This document shows positions 1 through 13,300 of a stretch of DNA of 64,000 nt, piece after piece. Where the stretch lies: contig OZ026599.1 of NCBI GenBank assembly GCA_964020085.1, positions 32,728,229 to 32,792,228 of the forward strand. The letters run 5' to 3'. Positions within the stretch are counted from its first letter, which is position 1. Every line of letters starts with the position of its first letter. The stretch is from Micromussa lordhowensis. Its lineage: Eukaryota > Cnidaria > Anthozoa > Scleractinia > Lobophylliidae. Made by a program: the position numbers and the translations under genes. A model generated the notes under the pieces. It worked only from the letters and a program-made list of their open reading frames with translations, was not told the DNA's origin and searched no databases.

Positions 1-683
1 ACTCGGCCGAAAAAAAAACTTGGGGTTAGGTGCACTTGAATATTCGATAAAGAACACCAAAAAATATATTTTTCTTGCGGGACATATTTGTAATCTTGAG
101 CGGACAGGACGGCTCCAACTTCGATGCTCTAGTAGCAAATCACAGGGCTGGATTTAGTTCAACTTTTCTCATCTTACCCGCTCACGGAGCCAGCAATATT
201 ATAACAAATGTGTAATACAGTCGCACTGGTGACATATGGTGAGACAGAGATGTTCTAAGGACCTGTCTGGCTGTCTTTTTCTTACTGTTACTTACGTACT
301 TATTCTGCCGGTACCACGACATGGTTCCGCTTGTTTCTCCATAATTTCGCAAAGCAACAAAATGTACCACTTCGCTTTATCTTATGGTCTTGAGAAAATT
401 TGAGAAAGCTTATAAAACTCTGGCTCACCCGTAAGGTGCAGAATGCATGCACACTAACAAAAGGAGCAAATGAAATGGGACATCAACAGTTCTGAACACA
501 GAAAGGTGATAACAAGAAAACTATAAATATCCCAATGCATTTGAGAAAGATGTATAAAATACTTTTTGTGCAACGCGGGTTTAAAAGCATGAAATTCTAC
601 AAAAAACGCATGGGCTTATTAGCGCTTGTGCCACCTGGAAATTTTGCAATTTTTGAAAGCCAATATCTCTATCAATATTACAC
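1..683. repeat. 683-bp direct repeat, left copy (cut by window edge)
   Basis: This stretch reads the same as 8090-8772, at a constant offset of 8089 bases, with no difference seen by eye. It begins inside the right end of a foldback element (compare 7684-8126) and runs into unique-looking sequence. The match stops at 683, after which the copies are unrelated. It may extend left of the window. No gene is supported inside it; a 62-codon ORF on the minus strand is present in both copies but has no recognisable features. Confidence 0.9.
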
Positions 684-994
684 GGTCATTTTATTTACTC
701 AACACCCGCACTATCTGTATTATTTTTCTCTGTAATTGAACGCAGTGTATTGATGGCTTTAGACTTATTACAAAGATATGTTAGAAAAGGTAACGATGCA
801 AAGAACCCCGCAATTTTCAGCTTTTGGTTGTTGCCGAAAGAACCCAGTTAAATGCAACGCATGCGCAGTTGCTCGAAAAATTGAGACCGATTGCTTTAGC
901 AGAAACCTGCCGATTTCTAACGATCCAGTCGTTAGAATTTCAAGAAATTTGGCAGAAAAATAGACCAGAGACCACGTGAATTATCTATCGAAAA

Positions 995-1280
995 AATCTG
1001 AATTTTGACATAGGGAAATTTTAATAATACAGAAAACGATTAAAGGTCAAATGCAACGAAATTTGGCCTAGTTTGATTATAAGTTAAAATAAAAGATACT
1101 AATCCAAATAATCATAATCCAAAGTTTTACATGATTTAATCAAAAACCTGCCGAGATATTCGACCTTGAAAACAGCTATTTTTCTTCGCTTCACAAACGG
1201 AACAGTTCGTGGAAAGTTCGGAAAATTGTCGGAACTGGATTTTGTGACGTCATAATTGGTGAGCTCCCCGTTCAGAACAA
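995..1280 (+). repeat. left arm of a widely spaced inverted repeat
   Basis: Several blocks recur in reverse complement at 4780-5065: a TTTGACATAGG block, a block around AAAGGTCAAATGCAACG and one around TTTGTGACGTCATA. They keep the same order and roughly the same spacing. The arms are diverged and lie about 3.5 kb apart. They may be two old opposite insertions of one family or the ends of one element. Confidence 0.5.
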
Positions 1281-2250
1281 CAAAGTATTAGGGCGAATAT
1301 GAGTGTTTTGTGGAGCTTAATTGTAGCAATCATTCAAAAATCTGTGGTTACATCCCTTGAAAGGACGAGAAGCGGTGTAAGGAATTGATCACTTTGATAA
1401 AAGGAGGAAACTATTGACACAAGAACGGATTTTAACCGACTGTTTCATCTAGTTTCATCTCTTCGCGCTACTAGCTAACATTTCAGCAGAGACCTCTTGA
1501 AGCGGTATCTTTCGCAATCGCTAAGCAGGGTTTCGATTTCAAGCCCAAAAGCCTTCGAAGCTGTACCATATGCCGTAAAACCAAGCATTGACGACGAACA
1601 TCCTCGAAACAAACACTCTACCTGTACCAACACGGAATGCATTTGTTCGGCAGCCATATTGTCAAGAGCAGAAAGCGAGGTAAAGCCCCGGGGTAAAGTC
1701 GCGGTTTATAAAACCATTTCGTGTTTTATTATATCAAGTTTAACATTTTAGATTCACAATCTCATTTTCTTAACTTAGCCTAGTTGAAATAAAAAAAGGA
1801 AATAGAAAAGTGTCATTTGCCATCGTGGTTTAAATGAGCTTAATTAAGAGTTAATAATTTCTTTGAAAATGCCGGCTAAATAAATGGCAAATTGTATGGT
1901 TATTCAAAGCGGATAAGTCTCAAAGGGATTCTATTGTTTCTGCTATTGTTAAGCTGAACAAAGAGCTGTATGCATAATAAATGTATGGGGTTATGCGGAA
2001 ATCTTGCCTTAATTTGTATTTCATTTCATTACTGATAGGCCTAAACCAAGAACATACTATGACAATATTCTCTTACCTCTCACTTGCAACCCTTAGTAAT
2101 ACTTTGGTGAGTGAAGACAAGGCATTTCACCCGGAATACCTTAGTCAAGGCCGTAGCTAGTGTAAGGCAAACCGAGCCACTTGCCTCAGCCATTTTTTTT
2201 TTTTTTCGTCTCTGTTGTTTCGTTTTTGATGGCAAAGGTAAATTAACAAC
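1281..2250. other. no supported feature
   Basis: AT-rich sequence with short overlapping ORFs on both strands near 1475-1751. None has a recognisable motif, splice pattern or neighbour that would support it as a gene. Confidence 0.5.
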
Positions 2251-2427
2251 TTGACGTCAGTTATTTTATACGTCTGTCCTCTTATTGATGACAAATTGCG
2301 TCATAACATTGTCAAAGTGGCTGTGGAATCACGAGCCGCAGGCGAGTGGTTCCGCAGTAAACTTTGACAATGTTATGGCGAAATTTATCTTCAATAAGAG
2401 GACAGACACTTAAAAAACTGACATCAA
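2251..2427. repeat. foldback (hairpin) element
   Basis: Two arms of roughly 75 bases read as imperfect reverse complements: TTGACGTCAG at the left end matches CTGACATCAA at the right end, and TCCTCTTATTGA matches TCAATAAGAGGA. The apex (near 2325-2358) carries CACGAGCCGCAGGCGAGTG. That apex closely resembles the apex of the hairpin at 11824-12010, although the stems differ. Confidence 0.8.
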
Positions 2428-3639
2428 TTTGTCTTTTACAATGACAAGACCCCAAAGTGGTCAAATGCCAGGAATAAATGTGGGGAAAAGACGCTGTAAA
2501 CTTGCCATAAACAAAGCTATGTGAAATTTATTAAAAAAGGACGCGAGCATTGTCAATAGCTTTTCTCGCTTTTTGATTGGCTACTTAAGCAAGTCAATAA
2601 AATCCCATTGGTTAAAAAGTTGACAGTTTGACAGCTGAACGTTGAACTGTTGACAGCTTGCATAAATTAAAATTTTATCCGTCCATACTCTTATTGATGA
2701 TAAAAATGAGCCAATCAGCGCACAAGAAATTAGACAGTTATTGTAAAAACACTGCTAATCATCTAGGCAGAGAATTTTACTGTGGACATTGCCTCAGTCA
2801 TATTTTTTTTGTCTGGCTGTCGCCCTGTAGAGAGAATTTTACTGTGGACATGCCTCAATCATTTTTTTCTCCTGGCTATCACCCTGTAAGTAATGCTATA
2901 ATGTTGTGTAAATTTTCATTGTTCATCAGCTTGTTGATAAATCAACTTTTTGCTGGATAGAAGGATTGAATGCAAAAATCTCAAGCCTTCTTGCATGATA
3001 TAAATGGTACTTCCTAATGAGGACTGATAATACCACAATTCTCATCTTTTTACAATGCAAAAAGACAGACAACAAGCATCCACAGCACTTTCACATGGGA
3101 TTTCCTCTACTAGGTGTTTGCAATAAATTAATAAAGGTCACTAACCTCTTATTAAATCCTAAAAGGGCTTTTTATTTGTCTTTGAGCATGTCTAGTTGAA
3201 ACTGAAGAAGTTCCTTATCTGCTCTTGTATGAAACATGTTGAGGTTGGTGTGCCATGACCCTTCAGGTGTCAATGGGTTAATTCTCATCTGTTCTGTCAG
3301 AATATTTTTTGTTTTGAACATCTCTCATGTTTCTAATAAATTATTGAGGCCAGAGTGCTTACTTGGAAACCAAAACCAGGATCTTTACATTCAGTACATG
3401 TACTGTACGTCATATAATTTATAAATTATAGTTTGATGTTTAGCTGATGTGGTGAGAATAGCCGTAGGAAGCTACATGTTGTACAATACTTCAGTAAGCA
3501 AGTAAGTTATTTATCAAATTAAAAACATGAACATATTTTAAATGGGCAGGTAAGCGCTTGTAAATGCAGGGAATAGTATAGCAAAGGATGAATAAAAGCA
3601 ATTTACGTATATAATCCTACAGTACTGGTCTGCCATTGT
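2428..3639. other. no gene; partial repeat pieces
   Basis: Holds a partial copy of the 2251 foldback family near 2685-2725 (CTCTTATTGATGA followed by AGCCAATCAG) and a local duplication near 2770-2880, where GAGAATTTTACTGTGGACAT occurs twice about 60 bases apart. No coding exon is supported. Confidence 0.45.
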
Positions 3640-3955
3640 GGGAGATGGCCTTGTGGTTAGTGCACTCAACTTGGGAGTGAACGGTTTGGGTTCAGGCCCT
3701 AGCTGGGGACATTGTGCTGTCTTCTTGGGCAAGCCACTTTACTCTCACAGTACCTCCCTCCACCCAGGTGTATGAATGGGTAGTGGCAAATTCAATGCTG
3801 GAGGGTAACCCTGCGATGGACTAGCATCCCATTCAGGGGTGAGTAGAAATACTCCTGGTCGCTTCATGCTACCAAAATCGGGATAAGCTCCGGCCCGATG
3901 AGCCACTCGGTGCGTATGTAGACTTTTTACCGTTCTACTGGTCATGAGAGTGTTT
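3640..3955 (+). mobile_element. tRNA-derived SINE, copy 1
   Basis: The head is tRNA-like: an A-box-like TGGCCTTGTGGTTAGTGC and a B-box-like GGTTCAGGCCC. The body is shared with the copies at 55195-55509 and 33536-33763: TGGGCAAGCCACTTTACTC, then CACCCAGGTGTATGAATGGG, then CTGCGATGGACTAGCATCCC. No clear target-site duplication was found here. Confidence 0.8.
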
Positions 3956-4779
3956 CTCACAAATCATACTTACCACAGTTATCAGGTTTAAAAATTCTCT
4001 GACTTATCCCTGACTGACTAAATAATCACAAATTAAAATGTCGGATGCAGTAGCAGCCTCCAGCCTCTCCTAACAGCCATAATCTCCACCCATTTATGAC
4101 TGATACGTTTTCAACAAATTTACTTATTTGTTGAGGAAATAATCTTTGAGATTCAGGCAATGTTTTAATTTTATCTGATTTTCCTTCCAAATGTCAATTC
4201 CCTGACACAAAATAAAATTCCGATCCCTAATCTTGATGAACTTTTCCCTAAACAGTTTCTGACCTGTGAAAACCCTGCAACCCATAGCAAAAAAAAAAAC
4301 GAAAAAAAGGACTACATGTCATGTAAAACGACAAAAAAAAGATGAGCTTAAACGTTAAACCTTCGCCCAAAACAACTATCGGTAAGGGCTTTCATACTGA
4401 AAGAAAGACAATTGTAAACATCATCTTTTGCAAAATAACACAAGGCAAAGACTCGAACATGAACTTTATTAATAATCTTTGAACAGCAGTTTTCAACATA
4501 TTCAGAAAGGCTCACCAATCCATGTGATCGATTCTTTCGTCTAGTTGTTGATATCCTGATGCCATCTTGTTTACTCGACGAGTCTGATTCACTCAAGTTT
4601 ATATGGCCTGAATCGTTGCCTGATTCCAATGGTTCGAACTTACACGGCTGTAATGGTCATTTCCAAATAAGACATCAGGGTCTTGATCTATTTTATACAT
4701 CGGCTAGCCAATAAACGCCAGGAAATCCTTCAAACAAACTCGGTAATTCCAAGGGAATTATCTATTTGGTCGCGAAAAT
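3956..4779. other. no supported feature
   Basis: AT-rich sequence between a SINE and an inverted-repeat arm. A 93-codon ORF on the minus strand at 4348-4629 has no recognised domain and is not claimed as a gene. Confidence 0.4.
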
Positions 4780-5065
4780 GAGCTCGCCAAATATGACGTC
4801 ACAAAACCTATAATTTCGTTTCCACTCCAAGCGCGGCCATTTCTGGTTCGTTTTCGTGAAGCTCTCGGAAATCGTCGGATTTTCGTGTCTTGGGCGCTAC
4901 AATTCGCACAAAACTTATTTTTAAGAGTTGATTCTGCTTCCTGTTGATACAACTGACTTTTTCACGAAGGTTTTTCGAGAAAAGAAAAATTGTCCAAATT
5001 TCGTTGCATTTGACCTTTAACGGCGAATTACGAAAATCGCCTATGTCAAAATTTTATTAGAACCA
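4780..5065 (-). repeat. right arm of the inverted repeat at 995-1280
   Basis: On the minus strand this carries the same ordered blocks as 995-1280, including the AAAGGTCAAATGCAACG block and TTTGTGACGTCATA. The blocks between are only weakly similar. Confidence 0.5.
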
Positions 5066-5370
5066 TGTTGACAGAAGGGATGTCAATTCTTAGTGTGCAA
5101 AATATGAAAATAATCTAACGACTGGATTTTTTTAAATAAACAAAAACCATTATTTAATCCTGTTTTCAACCAGCCCCGTTGCCATGGCAACAGCACACAC
5201 CCTAGTCAAAATGCGAGAATAAATATTTCTATGGTTAACCTTGACTCTTGCAAAAAATGGGCGCCAAAGCATAAATAGATTAAAAGGTATGGTGAATTAG
5301 ACATAGGCACTTTAGGCACAGGCACCTGTGTTCGGCCACCTTAAAGCTGTTGTGAAATTAACGCCTGAAA

Positions 5371-5440
5371 ATAATTCTGGCTTGAACGGGATTCGAACCC
5401 ATGAACCGATGATAAATCATGCCTTCATGCTCCTTTAAGG
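5371..5440 (-). mobile_element. tRNA-like SINE fragment
   Basis: On the minus strand there is a clear B-box, GGGTTCGAATCCC, about 25 bases downstream of a weak stem-loop. A good A-box and closed acceptor stem are missing, so a degraded tRNA-derived repeat is more likely than a working tRNA. Confidence 0.4.
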
Positions 5441-7000
5441 TTTGGTTCCTTTTTTTCTGTCATGTTTGATGATAGCTTGTGAGTGTTCCCCTAAAAATGG
5501 AAACATTGCAGCTTGTTACGCAATCGCGAGATTGGGTGTCGATACCTGGGAAATTCAAGTGCCGGCACTTAAGCCCTCGATTTTTCTCTTTTTTTCAGCT
5601 AGAACAAATCTACTTGTTACTCGAAATACTCCAGTGAAAGAAAACGTTTGGATTTAGCTAAATCCTCGATTTTCTGTGCTCCGGCGAAATCTCGAAAATA
5701 GCACCAAAAACGCCGCCATTTTGTTTCACCGCCGAGCTTTAGGAGAATGGGTCCAGCGGCTACAGTGACGTCTACCTGCATGGATTACCTTCAGGATGGT
5801 GTTATACAGATTCGAAAAGTGTATAGAAGCGCCTTCCAGAAGAGCTATCGGCTCTTGCAGAAATATCTCAAGTTTATAGAAAGATAAACTGCACAACTTA
5901 CGGTTATTTACCAGCAAAGTAAAGTCGGAAACGATGGGTTAATTTGGTCGAGCCGAAACAAGCTCAGTGAGACAGTGAGTACCATTGAAGAACTCTCACT
6001 GGATTTTGTTTCGCAAAAACTATTCGGCCTCTTATGGCACCGGATATCAAATGTCGAACCCCTAAAGGAACCTACGGTGAGTGATCAAAACGTATCGTAG
6101 ACCAGTTTTCAATGAACTGAATTGAAACCTACGAACTGAAAAAACAATGTGCAGAGACCTCAGTTTTAGTATACTTTATTTAAGGCATGGCTTGCCACAT
6201 GGTTCAGCTACAGCTGTTTTGAGTCCAGTAACAATGTATACGGCCAGGTCGCATCGAGCAGTCGTCTCTCCCATGACCTGTAGGATTGAGGGTTGACAGT
6301 TACTATCAACAAAATCTTGGTGTAGATTTTGGTACTTTAATTCAAGGAATTCTTTTAAAATTTCTAACGATCACCCCACTGAATTTCATTGGAATGTCCC
6401 CAGCCCGATTATTGACTTAAGAAAGCCACGAAGGCAACTGCAACGAGAACGTCAACAAAGGTTCCATTCGCCATTCGCCATCGTCATCGTTATCGTTATC
6501 GTTATCGTTACTATTATTATTTCTATTTGTACTTGAACGCTGTCATTGCAAAATAATTTAACTTTCAAGACAGAAAACGTCATGCGTTTTGAGGTTGGTC
6601 ATAAGAACAAAATGAGAAAATAGAATTTTGTTGGCTAACTATCTTGATTGATGAATTTTTGAGTGAGACCAAATTCCGTTCTTATACAAGGTCAAATTAC
6701 AGAAATGCTGTTTGCCTAGACAGTGAGAGGCGTGATGGCCCGAAATGAGCAGTCCTGGTTCGAGTCCTGGCATGGATCACTGTTCAAAACAAGATGTTCA
6801 AATGTTTTTGTGGTCAATACGCTTAGCTACACCTAGCCAGTTCACTGGCACGCCACTTTAACTGACAGAGACAAATGTATCAACTAGACATAATAGCCTT
6901 AAAAATGAATCCCAACCAGCGGGAGGCAGATTAGTTGGCTATTTACAAGCATGACTGAGGAGTTGAACTAGGGTCTACCGAGAAACAACTCCATATATGG
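5441..7000. other. no gene; a microsatellite and a B-box-like fragment
   Basis: A short CGTTAT repeat runs from about 6484 to 6512. Near 6755-6775 a B-box-like GGTTCGAGTCCTGG lies in sequence that otherwise does not fold as a tRNA. No exon of the neighbouring genes is seen. Confidence 0.45.
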
Positions 7001-7260
7001 TGGTCAGAGCGGGACTTGAACCCACGTCCTCCGGACATCAACTCCGGCGCCCTAACTACTCGACTACGCTGTCTCCTTACTCTTGCTACTTGCGCAGTAC
7101 CTCTCTCTCACCCAGATGTTATAACATGTATCGGCGAATTAAATGCTGAGGGGAGAACCCTTCCACTGACTACCATCCCATCCAGAGTTGGAGTAGGAAT
7201 ATTCCTAGTCGCTTCGTGTCATAATCGCAGATTATCACCCGGCCCTTCTTCTAGACCAAT
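7001..7260. mobile_element. tRNA-like head (minus) joined to a degenerate SINE body (plus)
   Basis: On the minus strand 7001-7080 shows an A-box-like TAGTCGAGTAGTTAGGGC and a B-box GGTTCAAGTCC. The anticodon arm has a five-base-pair stem CCGGA/TCCGG around a GTTGATG loop, so it is Ser(UGA)-like. From about 7080 the plus strand continues as the body of the SINE family seen at 3640 and 55195 (CAGTACCTCTCTCTCACCCAG, ACTACCATCCCATCC). It looks like two insertions joined head to head, or a rearranged copy. Confidence 0.55.
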
Positions 7261-7336
7261 CAAAATACAGCATTTTTTCCCTGTTTGTTTTACCGACTGA
7301 ACGTGTTTTTAAAAAGATATCTTGCCCTACCTGTAT

Positions 7337-10300
7337 TTACCAAAGCGCCTCGTACACATAGTTGTCGTAGTCTCTACCAACTCCATTCCAGCAGTTGGTA
7401 GATGGACCATGTGCTTTGTAAGACTCCGTGTCCGACACCCAACACTCGCCAAAAAACTGAATGGCAAAGTACTTCTTCTTGGCTTTTTTGGAAGCTTCAT
7501 AGCACATCTCGACTGAACAAAACATGATTGTGTTACGGACCAAGCTTGTTCGGTCAAGGTGGCTGGATATTAGCCAACTTCTTGTTTTTGCCTGTTTATG
7601 GACCAAGACGGAGTCGACCAATACGAGGTCAATATCCAGCCGTCTTGACCAAACAAGCTTGGTCAATAAAGGATTTATAATTAAAGTGCACCTAACCCCA
7701 ATTTTTTTATTCGGCTGAGATGAAACTTTGCAACATTCACATAAAGAATTTGATAATATTATCAGTACCTGGTACTTTTAAGGGTTTTAAAAATTGGCAG
7801 AAAGTTGCTGAAATTTTTTATCAATTGGTTCACGATCGAGCTGGTGAGGGGAATGGGTCCATTCTTGATTTGACGTCATAAACTGTTTTGCATGCATGTT
7901 CATAAAGAGTTAATTCCAAGTAAATGAGTCTGTGACGTCAAATCAAGAATAGAGCCAGGCCCCTGCTAGCTCGGTCGTGAACCAATTGATAACAAATTTC
8001 AGCTACTTTCTGCCAATTTGTAAAACCCTTAAAAATACCAGATACTGATAATATTATCAAATTCTTTATGCGAATGTTGCAAAGTTTCAACTCGGCCGAA
8101 AAAAAAACTTGGGGTTAGGTGCACTTGAATATTCGATAAAGAACACCAAAAAATATATTTTTCTTGCGGGACATATTTGTAATCTTGAGCGGACAGGACG
8201 GCTCCAACTTCGATGCTCTAGTAGCAAATCACAGGGCTGGATTTAGTTCAACTTTTCTCATCTTACCCGCTCACGGAGCCAGCAATATTATAACAAATGT
8301 GTAATACAGTCGCACTGGTGACATATGGTGAGACAGAGATGTTCTAAGGACCTGTCTGGCTGTCTTTTTCTTACTGTTACTTACGTACTTATTCTGCCGG
8401 TACCACGACATGGTTCCGCTTGTTTCTCCATAATTTCGCAAAGCAACAAAATGTACCACTTCGCTTTATCTTATGGTCTTGAGAAAATTTGAGAAAGCTT
8501 ATAAAACTCTGGCTCACCCGTAAGGTGCAGAATGCATGCACACTAACAAAAGGAGCAAATGAAATGGGACATCAACAGTTCTGAACACAGAAAGGTGATA
8601 ACAAGAAAACTATAAATATCCCAATGCATTTGAGAAAGATGTATAAAATACTTTTTGTGCAACGCGGGTTTAAAAGCATGAAATTCTACAAAAAACGCAT
8701 GGGCTTATTAGCGCTTGTGCCACCTGGAAATTTTGCAATTTTTGAAAGCCAATATCTCTATCAATATTACACTCAACGAGCTAAAATGTTCACCATATGC
8801 TAAGTTTCACAAGCTCATTAACTGTTTCAATTCATTTCTAACTTGATCCCTTCTCAACTTGGGGTGACATGCTAGAACAGCGTAAGCACTTTCATCAGTT
8901 TCAAATGTTCCACAAGATCAAGTACGGCACGGTTAGGATAAAATTTACACTTGAAGTTAAATGTTTGTCCAAACAGACCAGCTTGCCTACAGTGCACTGT
9001 AGGCCTACAGTGCACTGTTCTCAGTTTTAATTTTTTATTTTATCCAAGGGTTATTACTGTATGGAATAAACTTAACATTTTAGTCGATCAGACAAATTAA
9101 TTACTAATGTAGCTGCGATGAACACTGTAAAATGATTCTTTTTGTATGTATTTCTATTTTAAATCATTGTATAAATTTGTATAAACTTAATATTTCATTT
9201 TATGTATTTGAAACTCTCTTAGTATAGTTTATTTACCCTGTTTTATGAGTAACTAAAAAGAAAAGGCAAAGTCGTATGTAAGGCAAAATGTAAACAATGA
9301 CGTCAGCAAAGATCGCCCCATATTCGGCAATCGATACAGACTCGTGCCCACTCTTATGCTCGGTTTGGATAGGCTATTGCTAGTTGCTACTCATAACTAC
9401 CTGTTTTTTCCATGTGAAACCAATCGATTTTCCGTCGGAAGTTAGCCAGCAGAGTCATGGTACGACCATCACCCGTGTCACGCCAGCATCCGAGGTCGTG
9501 CCACGGAGCAAAGCGATAAACAAAGTTGTGAATGTGGTCACCAACACCTAAAGCGTCAAGAAAAGCGTGAACAATAGAACAATTTCGATATATTAAAATT
9601 TAGCCTAAAACAATAGACCTCAGCACGAGGCTTTGGGGAATAACTACAGAGTTTTTGGAGTTTATTCCCCGGAGCTTCGTACTAAGGTCTATATTGTTTT
9701 AGGTTGAATTTTAATATATCGTAATTGGGCTTTTATGCAGGGAACTCTAAAAGCGGCTGCGACTTTGGCCTGCAAAAACAGCCGTCCTTCTTCGTTCCCG
9801 CCCTGAGTGTGCAAGAGCGAAGAAGTACGGCTATTTTCGCAGGCTACTTCGACTTCCGGTTCTGGAGCAGTTACCTTCATTTATTGATCGAATACAGTTT
9901 ACAGCTGGGACATTGCTAATTAAAGCGTTGCTTTCACCATGACACAAGCACAAGTCCCGCAACACAAGCATAACCACAGACACAAGTAAAACAAAAATTT
10001 GTGCTGTTCTCGCGCTTGTGACTTTGCTTATGTCACGTGAGAGCACATTGCTGTAACCATAGACATCAGGATAAGCGAAAGTACGCCATCTTGTTTTACT
10101 GTATCGAAGAAGTATGAACCAAAAATAAAGCAACTATCCATTCTGTGCATGCCTACGTGTTTATGCTTGTGTTGTAGACGTTCTCATTACCGTTTTACTT
10201 GTGTTTGCGGTTATGTCGTAGTAAAAAGCAGACTCAACAGCATGTCTTCAAACATATTCGGACGCTTCTTTGCTTAGGACTGTCTAATTTTTAGGAACAC

Positions 10301-13300
10301 TAAGACCTATTTGTCCTTGAACCTTTTACCACAATCCACTGCTCTATAACTTGTGTCTTATATGCGCCTTTTAACAGATATATGGCTAGTTTTATATAAC
10401 CACACCTGGTAATTGATCAGTCGAGTGTCTTCATGACTCAGTGATGGAGTATCTGTGATTGCATTCCAAAGGTCATCAGATGTGATCTCCGACTTATTAA
10501 AAACAAAACCTAAACATTTTCATACTTCAGAGTTGTTCGAAAGTCGGTTAACACTAATTCAGGATTAAAAGTTAACTGAAGTATCACTTTTTCTTGTATA
10601 AGAATGATTTTTTTTTCTGTTTATGTTTTGCGCAGTTTGAGATTATTCAAACTCAACACATAAGGACAAACAATATAAACTGAACAAGTTACTAAAAAGT
10701 TACAAAACTGAAATAAAAACTCACTAATCCTGGGTTAGCTTAATCGGGCTTTGAACAACCCTGCCTAGGAAAATAGCTAGATTTCTGCAAAACTTCGATA
10801 TCTCTCTCACTTTTTCTCCGCAGTTCTCATATTTAATTTATTTCACTCTCACCGTCAGTACAGCCATTCCCAGGACCATGCTTATCGTAAGTCGGTCTGA
10901 GTCGATCGTCTCCCCAGCACTCTCCATAAAACTGCACCCCGAAGTACTTATAACCACGCACGAAGGCGCGTTCGGCACACTTCGTTACAATCGATCGCCT
11001 GTTCCACCAATCGATTTGTTTTCGGAGATTAGCGTAAAGTTTGTTTAAGGCCCGGTCGCTGGATTTGTCTCGGTAGCACCCGACCTCTAGGATTTGTGGG
11101 ACACCTTTTATTTGAAGGAAAGAAAATATAACGAAACATGATCTGTGTTCGCAAGTATTTTATGAAAATGGCGACACATTTGAAACTAAATTTGTAAGAC
11201 ATGTTTCGGTCGCTCAACGACCATCTTCAGTTGAAAGTAGAATTAAATTGAAGTTACATTTGAATTTATAATATAATACTAAACAAAGATAAATAACAAC
11301 CGTGAAAAGAAGTTAGGAATCTAACAAACTAGCTAAAGGTAACAAAAGAGTGTACAATAGTAACGCTGATTAGAACGAGAGAGTTCAATTAACGTGATAT
11401 AATTGCTTATTTAAAGAAGGTTGCTCCCAGGAAATATGCAACGCTTCTTTTATCTTGACCTGAAATTTTGTGGTCGCATGATCCATAACTTTAAAAGTAC
11501 AAGTTTGCAAGTACAATTTTGTAAATCTGAAAATATACTTGATATTTAAGGCGTATGTATGTGTACAAAATATAAATACCGTTGAACTTCCTTCCCAAGA
11601 TGGATTGAAACTTTCCGAGTAAATTTCCGTACTATTTGACACCGTGTCGAAAGTTCCGGAATTTCTGGTTGAATGGACTCACCAGATAATTCTAACTAGT
11701 TATTAACCGAAATTATTGGCGAAAGTGAGATCTTTAAAGAATTATTTATTTATTCATCTGATCTGATGATACTGAGTTGCAAAAATATTGCTAATGTTTC
11801 TCGTTACATACGTCCCTCTGTTTAACAAATCGAATGTGGTTTAGCGTGGTATGTACTCTTATCGACAACGATACGCGTCATCACAGTGGTCAAAATGTTG
11901 TGGACTCACGAGGCGCAGCTGAGTGAGTCCGCAACAAATTTTGACCACTGTGATGACGCGTGTCGTTGTCGATAAGAGTACATACCACGCTAAACCACAT
12001 TCGATTTGTTTTTTACCACAATATCAAAGATAACGAAGGAAATCTTTGCTAAACACGGACTTGGAAGTGCACGCGCTGCATTATGCAAATGAGCTATTTG
12101 TACGCGTCATACTTTCCTTTCAAAAGCTTTTGCAAACTCGCTCAACATACAGAAACAATACGAAAAAAATGTCTGGGAAACGAGTAATCACGCGCACTCG
12201 TTTTACGATAAGAGAAGCGCATTTCGATTTGTTTTTACCACAATATCAACGTCAAAGAAATTTTTTTTTTTTCAGAGCGCGAGCTGAAAAAGGCATTGTG
12301 TGACACAATGACGCGAGCAGCGTGGTATGGACTCTCATCGACCACGGCAAATTAGCCAATCAGATTGCGAGATTAGCAGCAATTGGGGTAAAAACTATTC
12401 CTCCTATGGAATAAAATTATCTACTGTTAAGAAGGTTTTTTGTGCGTGGCTTCAGCATTTTTGCTCACCTTCTTCTAGACAACTGACACCAGCGTCTCTC
12501 TCGTGGCCACAACTGTTCTGTCCCCACCCTGGGTGGGGGCAATCTAATAGTGACTTCTCTTCCCCAATGCACTTCATCTTACTCAGCAGTACTGGCCCAG
12601 TCCCCTGGCCAAACTTAGCGCGGTTGGCCTGCATGTAAGATAAATACACATACTAAGCATTTCGTTAGCACAATAGCACGATTGGAATTGTTTTGACAGG
12701 TATGTTTCGGAAATTGTTTAAATTTTGCAGTATTGAAATATTTGGGAAACCGGTCTAATGGCAAACCATCCAACTCAAGCTCTGAATTCAACGGTAAACC
12801 CTTCGGGGCAATGGTACTGGACTATATAGCTATGTGCCGTAGGATAGGGTAAGGTCTTTGAAGTTCTCGATCCTTAAATAGGGTATCAATTTTGCTCCTG
12901 TTGGCGTTGTGTTCCCGGTGTGATCCTTAGAAAGGGTACCTAAATTGTATCAGCTAAATTTTCAATGTGCAAATGCCGAGCTATTAAGACGAAAAACAAA
13001 TGATTGTTAAAACTGAACTATTTGTACACCTCCAAGCTTACAGAAACGAAATAAAGTTGAGCCATCCTCGCTATTCTTAGTTTTTGATTTTCTCTTCAAT
13101 AGGAGTCATTTTTCGGGTTTGGGCCTTAAATGGGGTGTCATTTTTCATGTCCTTCATCCTGAAATAAGGTCATGGTTTAAGACCCTTCGCGGTACACACC
13201 TATCCAAAATTTATGGGAGTACCTTGTCCCCTCCCCCGGGAGGGTAAACCCTTTTGAAAAGCTTGCTTGATAAATCAATGTAAATGCAGACCTTTTCTTA

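Noticed and set aside
6720..6790. B-box-like sequence as a tRNA gene
   Set aside because: GGTTCGAGTCC is present but no cloverleaf can be drawn and no proper A-box is at the right distance.
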